Origin: Rhizobium sp. NLR16a
Lineage (GTDB): Bacteria > Pseudomonadota > Alphaproteobacteria > Rhizobiales > Rhizobiaceae
NCBI RefSeq assembly: GCF_017948245.1
Contig: NZ_CP072865.1
Span: forward strand, 645,501 to 709,500
DNA: 64,000 bases
Reading direction: 5' to 3'
In this document: positions 44,784 to 54,536 of the stretch, one piece after another
Layout: each line of letters begins with the position of its first letter
Numbering within the stretch: the stretch's first letter is position 1
Position numbers and translations under genes: made by a program
The notes under the pieces: model-generated
The model's database searches: none
What the model was told of the DNA's origin: nothing
The model's input: only the letters and a program-made list of their open reading frames with translations

Positions 44784-45992
44784 TCAGTTGCGGGGCTGCA
44801 GCAGCGCCAAGGCAACCGTTGACGCAGCCAGCACAGCGGTGAGAGTCAAGGGTCCCACAGCGCCGTAGTGGTCGACGATATAGCCGCCAAAAACCGCGCC
44901 GATACTGATGGCCACCTGGAAAGAGACGACCATCAGGCTACCCGCCGCCTCCAGAGCGTCGGCGGCCGCGCGGGAAAGATTGGTCGGCAGCACTACCGGC
45001 GCCATGCCGAAGGCAAACCCCCAAAGCGTGACGAGTGCAAACGCAACGCCGGCATGAGCGCCCCAAAGCACCAGAGCGAGTGCGGCAAACGCCATCAATA
45101 CAGCCGTGACAGCCAGTGCCATGCGGATGCTCGCGTCGGCCATCCGGCCACCGGCAACATTGCCGATCACGGAGGCGATGCCGAACCCGAGCAGCGCCAG
45201 GGCGATCGATTTGGTTTCAAGGAGCGTCACTTGTTCTAGGAAGGGACGCACATACACCGATCCGGCAAAATGCCCGGTCATCAGCAAAAGGATGGCAAGC
45301 ATTCCCAGTTGAATGCCGCCCCGTCGCGTTAGCCGGAAAACGTCGGCGAGGCTGTTGCTTGTGCTTGTAGGGAGCGTCGGCAGGCTGAGCAGCTGCAGCA
45401 GCATGGCAAGCGCGGCAAGCCCGGCTGTCATTGCCATGGCGCTGCGCCATCCCAGCCAATCGCTGATCAAAGCACCCATTGATGGGGCAGCGATCGTGGC
45501 GAGCGAAACGCCGAGGGTGACGATAGCCATGCCCCGACCTGTCGCATTTGCGCCGACCAGCCTCGCAACGACGGCCACTGAAAGCGCCCAGAAACCGCTC
45601 AGCGCGATGCCCAACCCAGCCCGGCCCAGCAACAACAGCCAAAAATCGGTCGCTAACGATGCAAGTATGTTAGAGCCGACAGCCAACGCACTGAGACCGA
45701 CCAAGACCGCCTTGCGGTTCAGTCTGCCGATCAGAACATTGCTCAACAGGGCGGCCACGGCGCCGACGGAAGCGGTGGCGGTGACGACTTGTCCGGCCGT
45801 TCCTTCGGAAATGCCGAGGTCGCGCGCCATTGGCGTCAGCAGGCCCGCCGGCAGGAACTCAGCAGATACCAGTGCAAAGCTGGTGGCCGCCATCGAAAGA
45901 ACGGCAAACCAGGTTGCCGCGCTCCACGCCGATGGTTCAGGCGTCTCCAGGCCAATTGCGGCCCCGTCAAATTGTGATGTTGTGTCCGTCAT
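44784..45992 (-). CDS. MFS efflux transporter (AraJ/NepI-like)
   Basis: A 402-residue major facilitator with 12 predicted helices, the motif GRAGLGIALSGFW at the start of the fourth segment and the cytoplasmic motif IGRLNRKAVLVG between helices two and three. It is similar to purine-nucleoside or sugar efflux permeases. ATG 45992 has AGGAGA 10 bases upstream. It lies 59 bp downstream of an AraC-type regulator on the same strand, so the regulator probably controls it in response to its export substrate. Confidence 0.87.
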   Translation of the reverse strand: MTDTTSQFDGAAIGLETPEPSAWSAATWFAVLSMAATSFALVSAEFLPAGLLTPMARDLGISEGTAGQVVTATASVGAVAALLSNVLIGRLNRKAVLVGLSALAVGSNILASLATDFWLLLLGRAGLGIALSGFWALSVAVVARLVGANATGRGMAIVTLGVSLATIAAPSMGALISDWLGWRSAMAMTAGLAALAMLLQLLSLPTLPTSTSNSLADVFRLTRRGGIQLGMLAILLLMTGHFAGSVYVRPFLEQVTLLETKSIALALLGFGIASVIGNVAGGRMADASIRMALAVTAVLMAFAALALVLWGAHAGVAFALVTLWGFAFGMAPVVLPTNLSRAAADALEAAGSLMVVSFQVAISIGAVFGGYIVDHYGAVGPLTLTAVLAASTVALALLQPRN

Positions 45993-46051
45993 TGATGGAT
46001 CTCCTGTGTTCGGAGATCTTCATAGACGAAGTTGTCAGGATGATATGTGTC

Positions 46052-47044
46052 TCAAAATCCGAAATCCATATCCATTCGTCCGGAAGAACTTGTGCGACGC
46101 ACAATCCCAGGTGAAACGTTTGTGACGCGCTTGAAGGCACGCGCGAAAGACGCCTCGGACTCATAGCCCAACCGGGAGGCAACCTCGGCAACCGACATGC
46201 CGTTTTGCGCCAGCAAGTCGCGGGCAAGCTGCATGCGCAGACGGGCGAGATAATGTGCCGCGCCTTCTCCCAAGATAGCGCTGAAGCGCTCGGCGAAGAT
46301 CGAGCGCGACTGGCCTGCCACACCAGCGAGGCTTTCGAGGGTCCAGTTATGGCCAGGATCCCTATGCATGGCCGCCAACACACGACCGATATTGGGATCG
46401 CGGATGGCGGCGAGCCAGCCGGTGGTGGAGGCTCCACTGCAGTTGACCCAGCAGCGGATAAGCCGGGCTGCGAGCAAGTCCGCCATACGCGACAAGACCG
46501 TCGCGCTTCCCATCTGGGGCTGTGCCGCCTCCGCCGACATAGCGGCCAGCAGGGGGCCTACGATCGTGTCATTACCGGCCACGTCGCAGCCCTTGATGAT
46601 CGGCGGCATCAGGGCGATCAAGGGGTTAAGCGCATGGGCGCCCAAAGTCATGGAGCCGCAGAAGAGGGTGCTAGTGGCGCCCGTTCCTTCCCGCAAGACG
46701 TCGCAGACGTTGCTGCCCAAATTTGTAATCTGACAGCTTTTAAGCGAGTCGCCCTCAACGTCCGGCGCGCTCGCCAATCGATGTGCGATGCCTTGCGGCA
46801 GCAGCACCAGATCGCCATCGTTCAACTCCTGCCAAGCGTGGGCTTCGGTATGGATCCAGCACGGACCCTGGCTGACGAAGTGAAAACGAAGCAGCTGTTG
46901 TTGCGGAAAGGCGATGCTCCATGGATGCCTGAGCTCACAGCGTCCATAGTTGACTCCACTCAAGCGAAAGTCCTGCAGGACTTCGCTCAGGGCATCCATT
47001 GGGATGGTTGACGGCGACAACGGCCGGGACGGATGGTCAAGCAT
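46052..47044 (-). CDS. AraC-family regulator with cupin domain
   Basis: A 330-residue regulator with an N-terminal cupin_6 effector domain (residues 15-200) and a C-terminal AraC DNA-binding domain with two helix-turn-helix units (LESLAGVAGQSRSIFAERFS and VAEVASRLGYESEASFARAFKR). An internal ATG at 46999 would shorten it by 15 residues and the ribosome site is unclear for both. It precedes the MFS gene on the same strand, a common pairing in which the regulator activates an exporter. Confidence 0.86.
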   Translation of the reverse strand: MLDHPSRPLSPSTIPMDALSEVLQDFRLSGVNYGRCELRHPWSIAFPQQQLLRFHFVSQGPCWIHTEAHAWQELNDGDLVLLPQGIAHRLASAPDVEGDSLKSCQITNLGSNVCDVLREGTGATSTLFCGSMTLGAHALNPLIALMPPIIKGCDVAGNDTIVGPLLAAMSAEAAQPQMGSATVLSRMADLLAARLIRCWVNCSGASTTGWLAAIRDPNIGRVLAAMHRDPGHNWTLESLAGVAGQSRSIFAERFSAILGEGAAHYLARLRMQLARDLLAQNGMSVAEVASRLGYESEASFARAFKRVTNVSPGIVRRTSSSGRMDMDFGF

Positions 47045-47267
47045 GGAGCCAATTTAGGTCTCAAGCGTCCGGGATGCAAGCGGTCCGGCTTCTCGGCGCG
47101 GTCTTTGCGGCGTTATGCTGCCCGTCGACGGCGGCTTCACAGCGCATTGTTTTGCAAGGCTCCCGCCAGTGCTGCGAAGGCGGCTTCGATCTCCTCAACC
47201 GGGGCCGTTCAGAAAACGGGAAGCGCGACCGAGTACTGCCGTCGCGGTGTTGCCGTCTGCACGCTGA

Positions 47268-47303
47268 GAAAAGGCCGGGGCATCTCACCCAATGCTCCGG
47301 CCT
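47268..47303 (-). terminator. Intrinsic terminator of the DEAD-box helicase gene
   Basis: Twelve-bp arms (47272-47283 and 47292-47303, one mismatch) with an 8-base loop, followed on the minus strand by TTTTCTC. It lies about 50 bp past the helicase stop codon. Confidence 0.75.
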
Positions 47304-47354
47304 CATATTCAAGACCGAAGCACCGGCCTTTTCGCCTTGAAATCAATCGGCGCC

Positions 47355-49028
47355 TCAGGCGCGTTCGCGGCGCTGGCCACCGTTGCGGTTGCCGCCACGG
47401 CGGTTGCCGCCGTTGCCGTCGCGGCGCTGTTCGCCGCCCTGGGCCTGGTGTGGGCCGCGATCTTCGCCGTGTTTGCGGGCCGGGCGGCCGTGGGCGTGCC
47501 GGCCGTTGCCGCGGTGATGACCGCTCGGCTCCCCATTGGCGTGGTGGCCATTGCCGCCATGGGCGGGGCGCTGCGGCTTTGCCGGGCGGAAATCGGAGGT
47601 CGAGGCCAGATCATTGTCGGGGCCGAAATCCGGGGCCGCTTCGCCGCGGCGCTGGCCGCGGAAGTCCGCGTTGCGGCTTGGGCGCTCGGGACGCGGACGG
47701 CGCTCACGGCGTTCCTCACCGCCGGCGCGGGTTTCGCTGCCTTCGCCGTCGCGGCGCGGGCGGCGTTCCTGGCGGCTGCCGCGATGTTCCGAACGGTTGG
47801 CATCGTCACGGCCTTCGCCGCGGCCCTGGCCGCCGCCGCGATTGCGGTTGTTGCCATTGCCGTTGCCGCGGCGCGGGCCGCTGGCACTGATATGTGCCGG
47901 CGGCTCGCCGCTGGCAACTGATATGTCGATGCCCATCAGGCGCTCGATATCGCGCAGCAGCTTGGCCTCGTCGGGGGCGCAGAAGGCGATAGCGATGCCG
48001 TCGCGGCCGGCGCGCGCCGTGCGGCCGATGCGATGGACATAGGCATCCGGCACTTCCGGCAGGTCGTAGTTGTAAACGTGGCTGACGGCCGGGATATCGA
48101 TGCCGCGGGCGGCGACGTCGGTGGCGATCAGCGTCTTGATGCTGCCGTCGCGGAAGGCCTTCAGCGCTCGCTCGCGCTGGCCCTGGCTCTTGTTGCCGTG
48201 GATGGAGGCGACGGAATAACCGATATTGTCGAGATGCTTCATCAGCTTCTCCGCACCATGCTTGGTGCGCAGGAAGACGATGGCGCGGCCGTCGGGGTTT
48301 TCGGTCAGCGACTTGCGCAGCAGTTCCGTCTTGTCGTTCTTGCCGGCGACGAAATGCACATACTGCTCGACCTTGTCGGCAGCCTTGCCGGGCGGCGTGA
48401 CTTCGACCTTCACGGGATCGACGAGATATTCGCCGGCGAGATCGGCGATCGCCTTCGGCATGGTGGCCGAAAACAGCATGGTCTGGCGCTTCTTCGGCAC
48501 CAGCTTGGCGATCTTGCGCAAGTCGTGCACGAAGCCGAGGTCGAGCATCTGATCGGCCTCGTCGAGCACGAGATAACGCACCGTCGTCAGCGTGATGGCG
48601 CGGCGGTTGACGAGGTCGAGCAGGCGGCCGGGCGTGGCGACCAGGATGTCGGTGCCCTTTTCGAGCTGCAGTTGCTGCTTGTTGATCGAGACGCCGCCGA
48701 CGACGACGTTGACGCGCAGATGCGACTTGCGGATGAACTTCTTCAGGTTGTCGGCGATCTGGTTCACCAGCTCACGGGTCGGCGCCAGGATCAGCGTCCG
48801 CGTCGTCCGGTTATCAGGGCGGCGCTCGTCAGCGAGCAGCTTTTCGATGAGCGGCAAGCCGAAGGCGGCTGTTTTGCCGGTCCCGGTCTGGGCAAGGCCG
48901 ATCAGGTCGCGGCCTTCGAGGAGGAGGGGGATGGCCTGTTCCTGGATCGGCGTCGGTGTTTCGATGCCGAGCTGGAACAAGGTTGCGACGATCGGCTTGG
49001 AGACACCAAGCGATTCAAAATTAGTCAA
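47355..49028 (-). CDS. DEAD-box RNA helicase with long Arg/Gly/Asn-rich tail
   Basis: A 557-residue RNA helicase. The Q-motif, Walker A (AQTGTGKT), Ia (PTRELV), II (DEAD), III (SAT), V and VI (HRIGRTARAG) motifs are all present in residues 1-370. The last 180 residues or so are low-complexity, Arg/Gly/Asn/His/Glu-rich, and probably unstructured and RNA-binding. It is similar to RhlE/cold-shock helicases involved in ribosome assembly and mRNA turnover. The start is TTG 49028 with GAAAGG seven bases upstream; the ATG six bases earlier is out of frame. The antisense strand of the tail has long open frames that are not genes. Confidence 0.9.
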   Translation of the reverse strand: MTNFESLGVSKPIVATLFQLGIETPTPIQEQAIPLLLEGRDLIGLAQTGTGKTAAFGLPLIEKLLADERRPDNRTTRTLILAPTRELVNQIADNLKKFIRKSHLRVNVVVGGVSINKQQLQLEKGTDILVATPGRLLDLVNRRAITLTTVRYLVLDEADQMLDLGFVHDLRKIAKLVPKKRQTMLFSATMPKAIADLAGEYLVDPVKVEVTPPGKAADKVEQYVHFVAGKNDKTELLRKSLTENPDGRAIVFLRTKHGAEKLMKHLDNIGYSVASIHGNKSQGQRERALKAFRDGSIKTLIATDVAARGIDIPAVSHVYNYDLPEVPDAYVHRIGRTARAGRDGIAIAFCAPDEAKLLRDIERLMGIDISVASGEPPAHISASGPRRGNGNGNNRNRGGGQGRGEGRDDANRSEHRGSRQERRPRRDGEGSETRAGGEERRERRPRPERPSRNADFRGQRRGEAAPDFGPDNDLASTSDFRPAKPQRPAHGGNGHHANGEPSGHHRGNGRHAHGRPARKHGEDRGPHQAQGGEQRRDGNGGNRRGGNRNGGQRRERA

Positions 49029-49324
49029 GGCATAACCTTTCGGGGCGCCACAATGATTAGCGCCGGAACGCACCATGCGATCCGGTTTCATTCTGGCGTC
49101 AAGAACCCCGCGTGAAGTGGGAACTTGCAAGTTGGAAAAAGCTTTCCAGCGCTTCTGGCCGCTGATTGGGAGTGCGGCGTTCTATCGAAATGCGCTTTTG
49201 TCCCTTCTTCCTGCGTTTCGTATTTTCTAGCAGGGGCACGCTCACGCGGCGGCCGGAAGGGTGAAAGCTGAGCCGCATTTGGGCTAGTTCGCTGGAAAAG
49301 TCAAGTGCAGCGCACAAAAAGGCA

Positions 49325-50440
49325 TTAGCTCCGGTCGGGCGAGGGCATTCTGAGGACGAAACTTTCCGATGCGCTTTCCGCGCCGTTGACAAGGATGGCA
49401 ATGCGATGCTCGCCGGGATAGTAGCGCCGCGTGGTGATTGGCCGCATGGCGTGGCGGCGTCCGATCGCATGGGTTTGGCGGGGGGCTAATGTAACCGTCT
49501 TGCATTTGACGACCTTGGGCGAAAGCGAGCCATCGGCTTTCACGTGGTGGATGGCGTAGTCGATCATCAGTGAGTGGGTGGTTTCGCCTGAATTGGTCAG
49601 GCGGATTTCGAAATCCAGCCCTTCGCCGAACATCACCTCGCCGTTCAGAAGCCGCAGCTCGCACGTCAGCGCGGCAGCGGCACCGAAACCGAAATTGGCA
49701 AGCGCCCGCGCATGGCCTTTCTTCAGGAGTGTGCGAGAGGCATGTTTCAGCAGACGGCGGCGCTCGGCCGATGCACCCTCGATGTGGCCGGCGATGAGGG
49801 CGGCGACCAGATCCGGATGATCCTTGGCGATATCGTTCAGACTGTTGGCGACGGAGCGGCGCACATAATCCTCCGGATCATCCATCAGCGCGGTGAGGAT
49901 CGGCAGGATTGGCGCGGGATCTTTCACGAGCTGCGGCAGCCGCATGGCCCAGGGCAGGCGCGGCCGCGTTCCTTCGCTCGCCAGCCGGCGCACATGCTGG
50001 TCGGGATCGCCGACCCAGCTGGAGATGATGGTAAGCGCGCGCTCCTGGTCACGATGGATGAAGGGACGGATGCCGAATTCGCCGGTGAAGTGCGGCGTCA
50101 GCGCCTTCAGGAGATCAAGGCCGAGATCGAAATGATCAGGGCCACGGGCAGCGATGAACTGATTGACCGGCAACAGCATCCAGCCGGAAAGCCCGGGTCT
50201 GCCCGATGCAGGCAGGCTCGCTATCAGGATGGCGGCGGCTTCGGGGAAATCGCCGGGAAGAGTGGCGAACAGCGCGTCGCGGATTAGCGCCGAGCGCTCC
50301 ATTAGTTCCAGCGCTGCGATGCCGTCGGTCGCGAGCCTTATGAAGCGCTCCCTGTCGAAGGACGGCGCGTTGAAGGCGATGCGATCGGCCATATCGCCAG
50401 CCAGCCCTTCATGCAGCAGGTTCTTGAGCGGTTCCGGCAT
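49325..50440 (-). CDS. AlkD-like HEAT-repeat protein (DNA alkylation repair family)
   Basis: A 371-residue, largely helical protein. Residues 1-230 form HEAT-like repeats similar to AlkD-type DNA glycosylases (PEPLKNLLHEGLAGDMADRI near the start; IISSWVGDPDQHVRRLASEGTRPRLPW). Residues 240-370 are a C-terminal beta-rich extension, as in larger AlkD/AlkC relatives. It may remove N3/N7-alkyl bases non-enzymatically in the manner described for AlkD. A 296-base gap (49029-49324) with no gene separates it from the helicase. The extension makes it unlike the minimal AlkD of about 230 residues. Confidence 0.72.
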   Translation of the reverse strand: MPEPLKNLLHEGLAGDMADRIAFNAPSFDRERFIRLATDGIAALELMERSALIRDALFATLPGDFPEAAAILIASLPASGRPGLSGWMLLPVNQFIAARGPDHFDLGLDLLKALTPHFTGEFGIRPFIHRDQERALTIISSWVGDPDQHVRRLASEGTRPRLPWAMRLPQLVKDPAPILPILTALMDDPEDYVRRSVANSLNDIAKDHPDLVAALIAGHIEGASAERRRLLKHASRTLLKKGHARALANFGFGAAAALTCELRLLNGEVMFGEGLDFEIRLTNSGETTHSLMIDYAIHHVKADGSLSPKVVKCKTVTLAPRQTHAIGRRHAMRPITTRRYYPGEHRIAILVNGAESASESFVLRMPSPDRS

Positions 50441-50469
50441 GCTGATCCTCCCTCTGTGGCAGGATTGGA

Positions 50470-50500
50470 CCGGCGCCGCCGGGAGGTCAAGCGGCGCCGG
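50470..50500. other. 10-bp-arm GC hairpin between two minus-strand genes
   Basis: Perfect arms CCGGCGCCGC (50470-50479) and GCGGCGCCGG (50491-50500) with an 11-base loop. There is no T-run in the minus direction (GGGCGGTTC does not follow); a T5 follows on the plus strand where no gene is transcribed. Hence a structural element rather than an obvious terminator. Confidence 0.4.
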
Positions 50501-50509
50501 ATGCGGTTT

Positions 50510-50815
50510 TTATTCCGGGCAGACCTTGACGCGGTAGGGGTCGCCCCAATCGTCGTGCCGCCATTCGATGTGGCAAGACGGCCGGTAATAGGTCCGGTAG
50601 ACGGGATAAGGGCGATAGGCGGGGTAGGCCGGATAGACGGGGTAGGCAGGGCGGGCGGCCTCTGACAGCAGGGCGCCGCCGACGACGCCAGCGGCAAGGC
50701 CGCCCCAGAAGGCATCGCGGGGATGGGCATCGGCTGTGGTGGCGGTGGCGAGAGAGGCGCCGGCACAGGTCAGCGCGATTAGGCCCGTCGCCATGGTCTT
50801 ATGAAGAACGGACAT
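50510..50815 (-). CDS. Small secreted protein with Pro/Tyr-rich tail
   Basis: A 101-residue protein with a signal peptide (residues 1-30, ending TTADAHP). A glycine-rich membrane-active segment follows (WGGLAAGVVGGALL), then a repetitive PAYPVYPAYPAYRPYPVYR stretch, then a Cys-containing end (SCHIEWR and VKVCPE). The two Cys can form a disulphide. Probably exported to the periplasm or outer membrane. Such proteins are common and unstudied in Rhizobiales. It sits 70 bp upstream of the AlkD-like gene on the same strand. Confidence 0.78.
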   Translation of the reverse strand: MSVLHKTMATGLIALTCAGASLATATTADAHPRDAFWGGLAAGVVGGALLSEAARPAYPVYPAYPAYRPYPVYRTYYRPSCHIEWRHDDWGDPYRVKVCPE

Positions 50816-51136
50816 GGTATTTTCCTTGATTTAGACTGGCTTCTCTAAAGCCATGGCCAGACTCCGCCCGGATCGCGGCGGAGCGATGGCCGCACAAGGG
50901 CTCTCCGGATTAAATTTTGGTCATGATTTCAACGGCAGTCGAGAGCGAAACGGATTGCGGCCGGCCGCATTTGCTGCCGACGATGCTTCGGGTTCGCGCA
51001 GAAAATGCGGCCTCTTCGCCTGATAAGCCGGCGTGTAAAATTCCGCTCTCGAAATTTATGGTTAAAACCTTGTTAAAAGCCTTGGCGTTATAGTCTTTGT
51101 CGTTGATATTTCATTCATTGCGGGAGCGACAATTAT
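50816..51136. other. Divergent intergenic region, no gene seen
   Basis: 321 bases between the secreted-protein gene and the histidine-kinase gene. An AT-rich section at 51040-51125 could contain the kinase promoter and a weak GGGAG ribosome site precedes its TTG start. No tRNA or terminator. Confidence 0.4.
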
Positions 51137-54100
51137 TTGAAATCAGCCGGCGACATTCTGGAATTGGCTTGCCGCCGGATCGCTGATCTGGACACCCCGG
51201 CCTATGTCAAGAATAGCGAGCTGCGCTACATCGCCGTCAACGAGGCCTATGCCGATTTCCTCGGCCGCGAGATTTCCGATTTCATCGGCAGGCGGAGCCG
51301 CGAGCTCTTCGACCGTCCCGAGGAAGAGGATCGCGAGGATAAGGAGCGCCGTGCGCTGGTGTTCGGCACCGAGGAAAACGCCGTCTGCTTTGATGCCGCG
51401 GGCGTTGGCCACGAGCGCATCCAGATCGAAAGCTTCTCGCCGTCGCCGGAGCGGATTTACGTCCTCGGCATCTTTGAAGACCGCGAGCGCCGGGCCGTTG
51501 CCGGCAGGAAGGCCGCCGGCAGCTCTCAGGCTGTAAACGATTCCGGAACTGCCGCCGACCTCGCCCAGGTGCGCGAGGCACTGGAGAATCTCGCTCATCC
51601 GATCGGCATCATTGCGGCGGACGGGCGCCCGCTGGTCGTCAATGCAGCCTATCGCAACGGCGCGACGCCGGTGGCCGCCGGCGAATCGGCTTGGGGAGAG
51701 AGCGTCAACGAACTCGACGTTCTACGTACCGTCCTGGAGGACCTGCCGGTTGCGGTTTTCGTCCGCGACGACAAGCACCGCCTGGTCTATGCCAACAAAT
51801 ATTATGAGACCTTCAGCGGGCGCGCCCGCTCCGAGTATCTGGGAATGACCGAACACGAAATGTTCGGGCCGGAAGGTGCTGAGGCGATCTACCAGGAAAA
51901 CCTGCTGGCGCTCAGGGACGGCATTTCGGTGGAGCTCGAGAGCGAGATGCCGAGCAATAGCGGGCATGTCTATCCCGTCATCTCGCGCGTCAACCGTGTC
52001 ATGACGGCGGATGGGCGAACCTATGTCGTCGGCTCCTTTTCCGACATCTCGCCACTCAAGGAACGCGAAAAGGCGCTGATTGAATCGCGCAAGCAGCAAG
52101 AGATACTGCATCGGGACATCGAGAGCATTCTGCGTTCGCTGCCGATCGGCGTGCTGATCCTCGATAACGACCACCAGATTCTCTACGTCAACGACGAATT
52201 CTACAGCATCTGGGAACTGCCGCTCGACGATCGCTTCGACGGCCGCCCGTTCATCGACGTCATCCGCCGCAATGACGAGCTCGGCCGCTACGACGGGACG
52301 CAGACGCCGGAAGAGATCTACGCCTTCCGCAAACATCTGTTCGAGGCCGAAGAGCCCGAGCCGATCGAGCTTGGCTGGGCGGGCGGCAAATCCGTGATCT
52401 TCGACAGCCGCCGCATCTCCAACGATCGTATCCTGCTGACCTATGCCGATATTTCGGCGGTGCGCGAGCGGGAAAAGGAAATCCACGAGACGCGTGCAGC
52501 CCTTGAGCGGCTCGGCGAAATGATGCGCGACGCGACGCACGCCATGTCGCAGGGCATTGCCATCGTTCAGGACGGAATCATCAAGATGTCCAATGAGGCG
52601 ATGGCCGATATCCTGCAGATCCCGCCGCACTATATCGAGGCTGGCCAAGGCTGGCTCGGCATGTTCGAATTCTGTGCGGCGCGCGGCGATTTCCACGATG
52701 CGGCGGAACAGATCCTGCAAGAGTGGCGCGCCAACATCGCGGCCAGGCAGCCGATTTCCACCGCCTTCCATGTCGGCGGCGAGCGCTGGGTAAACATGGA
52801 TGCAACGGTCAGCCGGGGACAGCATTGGGTGGCGCTGTTCACCGACGTCACCGAACTCAAGAGCCGCGAGGAGGAATTGCGCCAGCTCCTGTCGCGCGCC
52901 GAAGCCGCCGACCGCGCCAAATCCGAATTCCTTGCCAATATGAGCCACGAGATTCGCACGCCGATGAATGGTGTACTCGGCATGGCGGAACTGCTGGCCA
53001 AGACCAATCTCGACGCGCGCCAGAAAACCTTCATCGACATCATCGTCAAGTCGGGCAATGCGCTGCTGACTATTATCAACGACATCCTCGATTTTTCGAA
53101 GATCGATGCCGGACAGATGAAACTGCGCAAAGCCGCTTTCGATATCACCGAAGCGGTGGAGGATGTGGCGACACTCCTCTCCTCGCATGCAGCCGAGAAG
53201 AATATCGAACTCCTGGTGCGGGCAGCACCGGACCTGCCGGCCGCGGTGATCGGAGACGCCGGTCGTTTCCGCCAAATCGTCACCAATCTCGTCGGCAACG
53301 CCGTCAAGTTCACCGAGCGCGGCCATGTCTTCGTCGATGTCGGCTTCGAGACGATCGCTGGTGGGGAGATCATGGCGATCATCCGCATCGAGGATACCGG
53401 TATCGGCATTCCCCGAGAAAAGCTCGAAACGGTCTTCGACAAGTTTTCGCAGGTCGACACCTCGTCGACCCGCCGGCATGAGGGAACGGGGCTCGGCCTT
53501 GCGATCACTGCCGGCCTCGTCGATCTCTTCGGCGGCTATATCAATGTCGAGAGCGAATGGGGCAAGGGCTCTGTCTTCACCATCAATCTGCCTTTAGCGG
53601 TGGCGGCCGCCCGCCTCGAGCCGAAGCCGCTGCCGATCAATGTACAGGGCGCGCGCATCCTCGTCGTCGACGACAATGAGGTGAACCGCCGCATTCTCAC
53701 CGAGCAGCTTTCGCTCTGGGGCTTCGACGGAGTGGCTGCCGAGGGTGGCGGCACCGGTCTGGCGATCCTCAAGGCAGCGGTCGATCTCGGTGTCACCGTG
53801 GACGCTGTCGTGCTCGACTATCACATGCCCGACATGAACGGCGCCGATGTCGCGCGCCGGCTGCGCGCCGATCCCCGCTTCGTCGAACTGCCGATCATCT
53901 TCCTGACGTCGATGGATATTTCCGGCACGGAAAAGGAATTCGCGGCGCTGAACGGCCATGCGCATCTGATGAAGCCGGCACGCGCCAACGTGCTGCGCAA
54001 CACCGTCGTCGAAGTGGTGCGCGCCCGCCGCGTGAAGCAGGCTTCGGAAGCCGAGATCGCCCGCCTGCGGGTTGAGGCGGCCGTGCCGGCGCCCGCGCCT

Positions 54101-54532
54101 GCCCTGGTGCCGCAGAAGCGGACGGCCGAATTCGTCGACGTCCTCGTCGCCGAGGACAACGAGGTCAACCAGATCGTCTTCACCCAGATCCTGCAGTCGA
54201 CGGGGCTTTCCTTCCTGGTCGTCAACAACGGGCAGGAGGCGGTTACCGCCTGGGAGAGCCACACGCCGCGCATCATCATGATGGACGTTTCGATGCCCGT
54301 CATGAACGGTCATGAGGCGACACGGACGATCCGCGAGAGGGAAAAGGGGCAGGGCCATCGGGTGCCGATCATCGGCGTCACCGCCCATGCGCTCGAAAGC
54401 GACCGCGAGGCCTGCCTCGATGCGGGCATGGACGACTACATGTCGAAGCCAATCAGCCCGGAACTGCTGGAGGAGAAGATCCGGCAATGGCTCGGCAAGG
54501 ACGAGCTGCAGCCGGAGCGCACCAGCTACTGA
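51137..54532 (+). CDS. Large hybrid sensor histidine kinase with PAS repeats and two receiver domains
   Basis: A 1131-residue cytoplasmic (no membrane helices seen) hybrid kinase. Several PAS domains cover residues 1-560 (AYVKNSELRYIAVNEAYADFLG; LVYANKYYETFSG; ILYVNDEFYSIWELPL). Histidine phosphotransfer: H604 in NMSHEIRTP. ATPase: N-box NLVGNAVKFT, DTGIGIP and EGTGLGLAI. Receiver 1 has D894 (VLDYHMP) and receiver 2 D1050 (MMDVSMP). Start TTG 51137 has GGGAG 11 bases upstream and no better ATG. No response-regulator gene adjoins it, so it is an orphan kinase signalling through its receivers or a distant partner. The ligand for the PAS part is unknown. Confidence 0.93.
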   Translation: MKSAGDILELACRRIADLDTPAYVKNSELRYIAVNEAYADFLGREISDFIGRRSRELFDRPEEEDREDKERRALVFGTEENAVCFDAAGVGHERIQIESFSPSPERIYVLGIFEDRERRAVAGRKAAGSSQAVNDSGTAADLAQVREALENLAHPIGIIAADGRPLVVNAAYRNGATPVAAGESAWGESVNELDVLRTVLEDLPVAVFVRDDKHRLVYANKYYETFSGRARSEYLGMTEHEMFGPEGAEAIYQENLLALRDGISVELESEMPSNSGHVYPVISRVNRVMTADGRTYVVGSFSDISPLKEREKALIESRKQQEILHRDIESILRSLPIGVLILDNDHQILYVNDEFYSIWELPLDDRFDGRPFIDVIRRNDELGRYDGTQTPEEIYAFRKHLFEAEEPEPIELGWAGGKSVIFDSRRISNDRILLTYADISAVREREKEIHETRAALERLGEMMRDATHAMSQGIAIVQDGIIKMSNEAMADILQIPPHYIEAGQGWLGMFEFCAARGDFHDAAEQILQEWRANIAARQPISTAFHVGGERWVNMDATVSRGQHWVALFTDVTELKSREEELRQLLSRAEAADRAKSEFLANMSHEIRTPMNGVLGMAELLAKTNLDARQKTFIDIIVKSGNALLTIINDILDFSKIDAGQMKLRKAAFDITEAVEDVATLLSSHAAEKNIELLVRAAPDLPAAVIGDAGRFRQIVTNLVGNAVKFTERGHVFVDVGFETIAGGEIMAIIRIEDTGIGIPREKLETVFDKFSQVDTSSTRRHEGTGLGLAITAGLVDLFGGYINVESEWGKGSVFTINLPLAVAAARLEPKPLPINVQGARILVVDDNEVNRRILTEQLSLWGFDGVAAEGGGTGLAILKAAVDLGVTVDAVVLDYHMPDMNGADVARRLRADPRFVELPIIFLTSMDISGTEKEFAALNGHAHLMKPARANVLRNTVVEVVRARRVKQASEAEIARLRVEAAVPAPAPALVPQKRTAEFVDVLVAEDNEVNQIVFTQILQSTGLSFLVVNNGQEAVTAWESHTPRIIMMDVSMPVMNGHEATRTIREREKGQGHRVPIIGVTAHALESDREACLDAGMDDYMSKPISPELLEEKIRQWLGKDELQPERTSY

Positions 54533-54536
54533 TCTT

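Noticed and set aside
47292..47921. Alanine-rich open frames antisense to the helicase tail
   Set aside because: They mirror the Arg/Gly/Asn-rich low-complexity tail; no homology and no initiation signal.
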